From Lepidonotus clava (taxonomy: Eukaryota; Annelida; Polychaeta; Phyllodocida; Polynoidae): a stretch of DNA of 64,000 nt. The DNA lies in assembly GCA_936440205.1 (NCBI GenBank), contig OW387147.1:26685629-26749628 (forward strand). Reading direction: 5' to 3'. Positions within the stretch are counted from its first letter, which is position 1. Every line of letters begins with the position of its first letter. The position numbers were made by a program, and so were the translations under genes. A model generated the notes under the pieces. The model was not told where the DNA came from and did no database searches. It was given only the letters and a program-made list of their open reading frames with translations. Of the stretch, positions 62,374-64,000 are shown piece by piece.

Positions 62374-63627
62374 TCACTTCCTCCTCTTCCTCTTCTTGAT
62401 CGACCCCTTTAACTTCTTGCTGTCCGTCAGGTCGGACGCCTTCTTGCCGGCCACGTTCCTGAGCCCGGCCATGGCGCCATACTCCAGGAGGACATAGACG
62501 ACCTCCCGGTGGTTCTGGCGGGACGCCAGGTGTAGGGGCGTCTCCTGGTTACCGTCCTGGAGGTTCACGTCGGCCTTGACCTTGGCCAGCTCCTCCACCA
62601 CCAAATGGCGACCTTGCTGAGCCGCCACGTGACAGGCGCTCTGACCTTGAACCGTCTGAAGGTCAGGGTCGGCCCCACGCTGGAGGAGGGCCCTCACCGC
62701 CTGGAGTTGGCCCTCGGCGGCCGCGATGTGCAGGCAGGTCTCGCCCTTCTTGGACCTGAAGTTCACCTTGCATTTGGATGAGACGAGCTCCTCTATAATG
62801 CGGACGTGGCCGTGACGCGCGGCGATGTGGAGAGGGGTAAAACCCTCCATGTCGGCTGTGTTGGGGTTGGCGCCCTTGCTGAGTAGTTTCAGGAGGATGC
62901 CCAGGTTGCCTGACTGGGCGGGGAAGAAGAGGGCAGTGAAGCCCCGCTCGTTCTGGTGGTTGAGGTCAGCTCCTCCCTCTGTTAAAAGGTCCAGCACGGG
63001 TACATGGTGCTCCTCCACGGCGTAATGCAGAGGGGTGGCCCCCGAATGGTCCACGGCATTCACTGGGGCCGAGTTCTTCAGAAGCAGCTGTGAGAACAGA
63101 AAAAAAATGAATGATGTGATAACATGTTGATTATAGGCCTACATGTACTTATTTTTCGTTCACTTGTTTAATGGTTTATAATATAACATCACATTGTCAC
63201 ATACTCAGGAGGGAGAGACGAAATTCTTATTTCTGGCCATTCGTTTTACATATTATTCTGATAATTAATAATGATGGTCTTATGTAGCTGTTATAATAGA
63301 TTATGTAATTTGAGGCCAAATGGCTAATTGTATTCACACTTTGGGAAATCTTACATGCTATGTCGCCTGGGGCTGATTCTGTCATAACCTGTCTCCTTTA
63401 ATGAATCCTAATTGCTCCTGTGATCTTATAGTATATTGGTTACAAGAAAACTAATTTGCCTGGTAATTCTATACGTTATGCAACATTAAATAGCCCTTCT
63501 CTACCATTAATGGTCTAATTACCTGTACAATGTGAGCATGTCCCAGGGCGGCCGCGTCATGTAGCGCGGTACTTCCGTCATCTCGGGAGTGGTCGAGACG
63601 TGCCCCCGCCTTCAGTAGGAGCGTCAC
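62374..63627 (-). CDS. Ankyrin-repeat protein, 3' part (two exons), basic C-terminal tail
   Basis: The last two exons are 63627-63523 (35 codons) and 63087-62374 (237 codons plus stop), joined in phase 0 by donor CAG/GTAATT and acceptor TTCTCACAG. The exon at 63627 has its own acceptor (TGTCGCTAG), so the gene continues beyond the window. The 272 visible residues form seven to eight ankyrin repeats, recognised by GSTALHDAA, GATPLHYAV, GFTPLHIAARHGH, GETCLHIAAAEG and ETPLHLASRQNH. Ankyrin repeats bind other proteins and have no catalysis. The protein ends KKLKGSIKKRKRRK, a classical basic nuclear-localisation-like cluster, so a nuclear role is plausible. The exon is GC-rich compared with its flanks. 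The ortholog cannot be named from repeats alone. AATAAA lies 35 bp past the stop. Confidence 0.9.
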
Positions 63628-63723
63628 CTAGCGACAGAAGGGGGAATAACTACCGTTATTAGTTTTAGAATACAAGGCTGTGTATACCACAAAATGTTAT
63701 CAGATTGAAGAAGGCCAAAAGGT

Positions 63724-63825
63724 GCCCCCCCCCCCCAAAAAAAAAAAAAAAAAAAAAAAAAAAATAGAACAAGAATAAAAAAAAAAGTAAAAAAAAAATA
63801 AAAAATAAAATAAATAATAATAATA
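63724..63825. repeat. C-run, A-run and (AAT)n low-complexity tract
   Basis: About 12 C followed by about 28 A, then A-rich sequence and AAT repeats. It lies upstream of the ankyrin exon at 63627, presumably within an intron. Confidence 0.9.
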
Positions 63826-64000
63826 ATTATAACTGACTTTTCCAACCAAGAAGATAGGGATATGTCCTGGATTGCAATAGGTCGTTTTGTGACTCATTTA
63901 TTTATGTCTTATCTACATATAAATGTATGTTTTCTAAATGACCCTAAGATTGTGTATGCGAGTTATATGTGCCATCGCTAGTAAAAATCGGCTATAATAT

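Noticed and set aside
62097-62399. 100-codon plus-strand frame with a hydrophobic segment
   Set aside because: It overlaps the 3' end of the ankyrin gene and its serine tail is the complement of the basic tail codons.

Overview
This is a 64 kb window of an AT-rich, intron-bearing animal genome. Genes are sparse: four protein-coding loci and one tRNA gene. The rest is intergenic or intronic DNA full of small inverted-repeat transposons, hairpins and tandem repeats. The gene families (iduronate-2-sulfatase, a DXD glycosyltransferase, a class A GPCR, an ankyrin-repeat protein), the GT-AG introns and the abundance of TA-flanked MITEs suggest a marine invertebrate such as an echinoderm, hemichordate, lancelet or spiralian. 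I cannot name the species from the sequence.

Layout. 1-6.2 kb is gene-poor DNA with one small MITE and a GT microsatellite. 6.2-8.8 kb holds a CpG-rich promoter and an intronless iduronate-2-sulfatase-like gene (+) with every catalytic residue present and an unusual hydrophobic C-terminal tail. 8.8-20.2 kb has no gene, but contains MITEs, three near-perfect hairpins and an 852-bp TTAA-flanked element. 20.3-23.8 kb is a three-exon type II membrane glycosyltransferase (-), assembled here as a 342-residue protein with a DFD motif. Its 5' leader exon may lie in a GC-rich island near 36 kb that carries a consensus minus-strand splice donor. 24-33 kb shows no gene. 33.1-34.4 kb is a 22-unit, 50-bp minisatellite with a higher-order repeat, interrupted near its start by a MITE. 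tRNA-Gly(GCC) is at 38.5 kb.

41.7-48.2 kb is a two-exon class A GPCR (-, 412 residues). Its 5.3-kb intron holds a 750-bp long-TIR element, a tandem duplication, an LTR-like fossil and a MITE. 48.9-53.0 kb is bounded by matching terminal inverted repeats and TA duplications. It may be a 4.1-kb composite element, with arrays of a CCCTAAGTCAC word and at least two further elements nested one inside another. 53-62 kb has more palindromes, a second LTR-like fossil and MITEs. 62.4-63.6 kb is the 3' part of an ankyrin-repeat gene (-) that ends in a basic, nuclear-localisation-like tail and runs off the right edge.

The genes do not form an operon or an evident functional cluster. The sulfatase and the glycosyltransferase both act on glycans, but nothing in the sequence links them. 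The most distinctive material is the nested transposon landscape, the repeated small TIR families, the palindrome clusters and the tailed sulfatase.
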